DNA of 64,000 nt from Microplitis mediator. Taxonomy: Eukaryota; Arthropoda; Insecta; Hymenoptera; Braconidae. Below, piece by piece: positions 54,601 to 60,600 of this stretch. The DNA lies in contig NC_079970.1 in the NCBI RefSeq assembly GCF_029852145.1, forward strand, positions 18,232,331 through 18,296,330, written 5' to 3'. The notes under the pieces were generated by a model, which worked only from the letters and a program-made list of their open reading frames with translations, did not search any database and was not told the DNA's origin. Position 1 is the first letter of the stretch, and every line of letters begins with the position of its first letter. The position numbers and the translations under genes are program-made.

Positions 54601-57600
54601 AGACAAGAGCTATCAATAGTTGATAGCAGTTGTACTTCTATTATTCCCACACATTACGATAATATGCTTTCGTCCTGGATGGGCGAGGCTACGAGCCGGA
54701 TAATCGATGCATCAATAGCGAGTCTATCCTAAATAAGGTATAATATTTTGTAGGTAGGGTGCAAAGGGTGTATCGTTTAAACGAGCCACGCGATCGCGCG
54801 ATACAATATTGATATAGAAACAACTCGTGTGAGTATCAAGTGTATAAATTTAGTTGATGTGCGAGAGGTTTGAGGTAGATAAACCGTAGGTTGTTCATTT
54901 GGCACGTGCGTCCATAACGATGAGGTTAATTTAAGCTGACACGATTGGGTCACACTACTGGTAATATCCTTCAACCCTTGTCTACTGTCGTATTGCTTGG
55001 ACTGGAAATGTCATTAACTAAGTTCCTGGTATGCAACCTCAATGGGATACGTCCTTTCAAGGTTTATTACTCAATTAACTGCTCGTTTAATTGTGTGTGG
55101 ACGTGTGATGATTTTTATTGCATTGATTAGGAAAAAATATCGATGTAATCGAGTTAATTATACGGGCACGCAAGAATTAAAGTGCTTACGTGTATTTTTT
55201 TTTCATGACACTGAAGTTAGCTGACGTTTAATAATTTTTGAATTTTTTTGTTTAAATATTAAATTATAAAAAAAAAATATTTGATAAAATTGCACCTATA
55301 GTTTTTGAGATTTTCTACCTGTGTATATTTTTAGTTTTGTTTTTATTCAAATTGAATTGTTGAAAAAAAAAATCCGAAAATTTTTAACTGTTGGTTAACT
55401 TCAGGATCATTTTTTTTCTACTTTTTTTTATATCAAAAATTTTCTGAGTAAGGTATAAAATTTATTGTGTCAATAAATTAATTCTTCAAATCAGTTTTTT
55501 TTAATTGCTATGAAAATATTTTTTTCAATTAATCAAAGATTTTTTTTTTTGGTTCGCGAAAAAAATAATTAAAAAAAAAAGGAAATAAATTTTTACACCA
55601 CGATCTAAATTTTTTTTTAAATAAATAAAATTAAAGTGTCAAATAGAAGTAATTAATTTATGTGTATAAATTTATCGCTCAGTAATCATTATTACAGTTC
55701 ATTAAAATATTTGTTTATTTCTCATAGAGCTTTGTAAACTCAAAGATACTTCGTCTACCAAGAACTAAATTTTATTGCCTCAACATTATCTGATTTGCGA
55801 TAAAATTATTTTATTGACTTGCTGATTAAATAATAATAAAATGACGCAATGTCAATATTATATTTCAATTATATAAATTAAGTAAAATTAAATATTTAAT
55901 CAATTATGACGTTTTATTGAAGATCTAAATACTTTTGGAATTATTTGTCAATTTTCTAATCACCCGAATGTTTTCGAATTATTCATGACTTTTTAAATTC
56001 CTCGATTCTAATCGGGAAAATTCTGATCAGCTGTCAAATATCGATGTTCAAATTAGCAAATTGTCTAACTCAGTTTCCAAAAATCCTTCATTTATGCGAA
56101 AAAAAAGTAATTTAAAAATTTTTTTTTTATATAAAAATCAATTCCATATCTAGAATATGTGTAGTATTTTTGTCTAGGTTACTTAAATCATATTTTTTCT
56201 GATTATTAGTATTTAAAAATTGCACAGAATCACCTACTAAAAAATATTAAGTTAGACAATTTGATAATTAGAACGTCGATATTCAATTTTTGTTTATTAG
56301 AGAATTCAGTTTTTTTTTTAATGGGGGCCACTAGTGTGAAATTTTGAAAAAATCAATTTTTTTTTTTTGCATATTTCGAGTCAATACTTTCAGAAATAAC
56401 ACACTAAAATTTAAAGTGCATACCTCAAATAGTGTTTGGGTTACAGCCATCTGAAGAGCAGTCGCTTATCGGTTCTCGAAAATACATTTTTTAAAAACTC
56501 CGCCATTTTGTTAAATTTCAATTTTTTTTTAGCCCGAGGGTTGTGGTACGGGAAATACCTTTTAGTTTAATAAACTTTTTGGTTTTTTCGATTTCATGCA
56601 TTTCAAGGGTCGCTATCACTGCAGTGACGAGACGTTTTTTTTTTTTGGAGCGTTAAGAGATTGTGAACAACTCGATGAATTTTGAATTTTTTGATCCAAA
56701 AATTTTATCTTGTATTCATTTTATATCCACAAATCTATCCTTAAAACATCAAAACATTCCACGCAGTAGTTGTCTTTTAAAAAAATTCCCAAAAATCATC
56801 TTTTTTCAGGCGATCACACTAGGGTCCCTCCTAAAGTAATTAAAAGTAATTATTTCGTAATATTACAATTGTAAAAATATTACGATTTCAAGTCGTTCAA
56901 ACGAAAACTTCGGGATTATTCGTAAATTTTTGCATTATTCGAAGCTTTATAAATGAATCATAAAGATACAAATTCTAAAGTTTACGAATAATTAAAAAAT
57001 TTTTGAATAATTCATAAGTTCGAACTATCGCCACCTCTACTTTTTACCCTAATTAAATAGCTTTCAAAGACCTATAATTACAGTTCAATAAATAAAAACC
57101 TCACAAATAAATTTGAATACACACCTTAAAATTACTTGACAGATAATAAAAAATGTGCGTGAGTTTATAAATTGATCCTTTTTAAAAACATGTTAAAAAT
57201 ATAGACAACCCTTGATCGTTATCTAGTTAATAAAAAAAAATGAGTATATCATTGTTATTATTATGATAATTTTTTTTAGATCTCCAAGTCACGCAGCAAA
57301 TAACGGTCGGTCACCGGAACCAAGGGCGATACCGCCCTGCAAGCCGCCGCCGTCTCGGCCACCACCTACGATTGACGATCTCAGCAACGGCGGGAGCGGA
57401 AACCCCTCAAGCAACAGCAACAACAACAACATTGGCAATTCAAACACAAACACAAGTACACCTACAAACGTACCCAAGAGCCATAGTTCTCACAGTGTTG
57501 CCACCCCAACGGGACGTCAGCCAAAATCTGTAAGAACCCTCGGCAATTTTATTTCTTTTATTCACACCCTTCCCGTTTTTACAATCACGTCCTTCCTTTT

Positions 57601-60600
57601 GGATTACATACATTCTAAGGGTCATAATGTCACCAATGAAAAGCTCTTTCTTGATCTAAATTGTCTTATTTGAAAGATATCTAATATATTATTCATAAAT
57701 TTTCATTCCGTACTAACATTATTCTAATTTTATTGCCACATTTTATTTTATGGACGTTTTTTCTGTCTCTCTACCCGTGAAAAAATTCCATGTATGATCA
57801 TATATGATTTTATATGATAATATATGGAGATATATATTTTATATATCAACATATATGGAGTATATATCTTCATGTTCGATATATTTAATTTTTTATATGT
57901 GCCCACATATGCTCATATATAAGTATATATGGATCATATACGACATATATGAAGCATGAATGTTCTTATCTGATTCATCGTAACATTATATGAATATACA
58001 TGATCTTAAAATATCATATATAAATCATACATATTCACTTATATCCACATATGGTTTATGTAAATGCTCATGTCTAAATATGTGTATCATATATGATCAT
58101 CAATTATCATATATGTCGCATATGCCTACATATAGTTAATATATGCTTATGTCTAAATATATATGCATCATATATGATCATGTACAAACCCATATGCAGC
58201 ATGAATGTTCTCGCCTGATCATCTAAGCATCATATATAAACATATAATCATAAATTATTACATACGTCATATATGGCTCACATATGCTTATATATGAATC
58301 ACGTACACGTCATATATAAGCACATAATCATAAATTATCACATATAAGTCACACATGGTTCACATATGCTCATATATGATTATATATGAATCACATACAC
58401 GTCATATATATAATGCATATATCCTCACATATGCTTATATATGAATCACATATACGTCATATATAAGCATATAACCATAAATTATCACATATAAATCATA
58501 CATGGTTCACATATGCTCATATATGATTATATATGAATCACATACACGTCATATATATAATGCACATATCCTCATATATAATTATATATGAATCACATAT
58601 ACGTCATATATAAGCATATAACCATAAATTATCACATATAAATCATACATGGTTCACATATGCTCATATATGATTATATATAAATCACATATACGTCATA
58701 TATAAACATATAATCATGAATTATCACATACAAGTTATATATGGTTCACATATGCTTATATATGAATCACGTACACGTCATATATACGCATATAATCATA
58801 AATGATCACATATAAGTAATACCTGGTTCATATATGATTATATATGAATCATCTACGCGTCATATATAAACATATATGATTATATATACAAATTTTTTGA
58901 CAGTTAATTGAAAGTGAATTATAAAATGATATATTTATTTGATAGATCCGTCCATCAGGAACCTTGCCATCATTATTAGCAGCAGGACGTAGAGTCCAAC
59001 CACCGATGCCACCAGTACCACCACCACAAGTTGTAACGTCATTACACAGCAGCAATGACAGTGGATTTTCAAATGAGCCACCAGTACAACCAGACATCGA
59101 TTACAGTGATGATGAGGCAATGAGGTGAGGCATAATACATTAACAAACTGGACAAACACTCGTTCATTTTAGAGTTGTTGTCCTTGAGTAGTTGTTCAGA
59201 TCCCAATTCTCGCTTTGCTCGGCTTCCGGACTATCTCCCGAGTGCTTTTACCCTTATCGACTTGCTCCAACTCCTCCATCTCTACAGCATGTACAGCAGT
59301 AGATCGCTTCCTCAAACTCCCCATGCCGTCATGTACATTGAGAGTATAAAGTGCAGACTGTAGAGAGTAGAGCTTGGCTCAAGCTTTGTACAATTGCTAA
59401 TCTCGCTGATGCGTTGAGATCGTTCGAGGAACCTCTGCGGTAAATGAAAGCAACCGGCTCATAGACTACTAGACGCAAAGATGTACAGAGACGGGTTAAG
59501 GATAGGGTGAGCATAGGTTCAGTATACGAGCTCAGTTTAACCAGTAAGAGGAATGAGAGGATTGCCACTTGAACAATTTCTGGCCCTGGTCCATCCAATA
59601 CGACTCTCGATTCTCATTGAAAGTCCACCGACTCGGCCAATTCGAAATTAAGTGCCTTGCAAACATTCACCGCGATTCTGCTCGTACTATCGGACGATCT
59701 CATCCTCTATATTTATTTATACTTAATCTTTTTTTTTTCCATATTTTTCTGCATGAAAATTTTTTAATTCGGTTTTAAAATTATTGACTTTAAATTTCAA
59801 TTGGTTGCAGTTTAATTAAATTTACAACCTAGCTTATTTTATATATTACCTCTTGTAAATTTTTTTTTGACCGGGATATAATTAAATAACGAGAAAAAAT
59901 AATAATAATAATTATGTAAAAAAATCAACAGCACACTGGAGTTTTTCCGAATGCCGAGGGCAAGCTTTTTTTTTTTGGTCCCTCTAATTTCCACTTTAGA
60001 TGGTTTTATTTTCCTACAACAACAACAACTACTAGCTCTTTCTCTTTCGTATTCTTTGTAGATTCCGCATGCGTTATCATGGTCGATGGAATTAAACCGT
60101 ACACCGGTGGTGGCCCTTCTCTTCCTCTTCGTATGCGTTTTCTCGCATGAGTTGATCCACATTTATATAAATATATATAGATATAAATCCTCATTTTATT
60201 GCTCCCATTAGAAATTTTTCCCAATTCCTCAGTAGTATTTCCCGAAATTTATTAAACTTTATTTTATTTTATTTTTTTTTTTATCATTTTTTGTTCTGTT
60301 TATTTTCCTTTTGATTTTGACTACTCGTTATCCTGATGAATAAAAAAAAATTAACGCAGACAACGACGCAGAAAAACCCGTGGGGAACGTCTGGAAGCCG
60401 CTGAACGAGCCAAGCAACAGCTGGATAAGCAGGAGAAGCTGCAGCATAAGCAGCAGCAACAGAATCAGCAAACGCATAAAGGACACGAAGATGAGAATGA
60501 GGATCAAGAGAAGAGTAAAGATTGGCTGAACGATTCATGGAAGACGATCCCTCGGGACGAAAAGAGCTGGCAGATGTACAGAACTGCCATGGACCTGTGG

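Noticed and set aside
57787..58890. CRISPR-like array (regular repeats)
   Set aside because: Repeats and spacers are both CATATATG-type simple sequence, there are no unique spacers, and it lies in an intron of an animal gene.
58849..59159. Antisense ORFs over exon 58946-59124
   Set aside because: Shadows of the Pro-rich coding exon: Gly/Val/Trp strings opposite CCA-rich codons.
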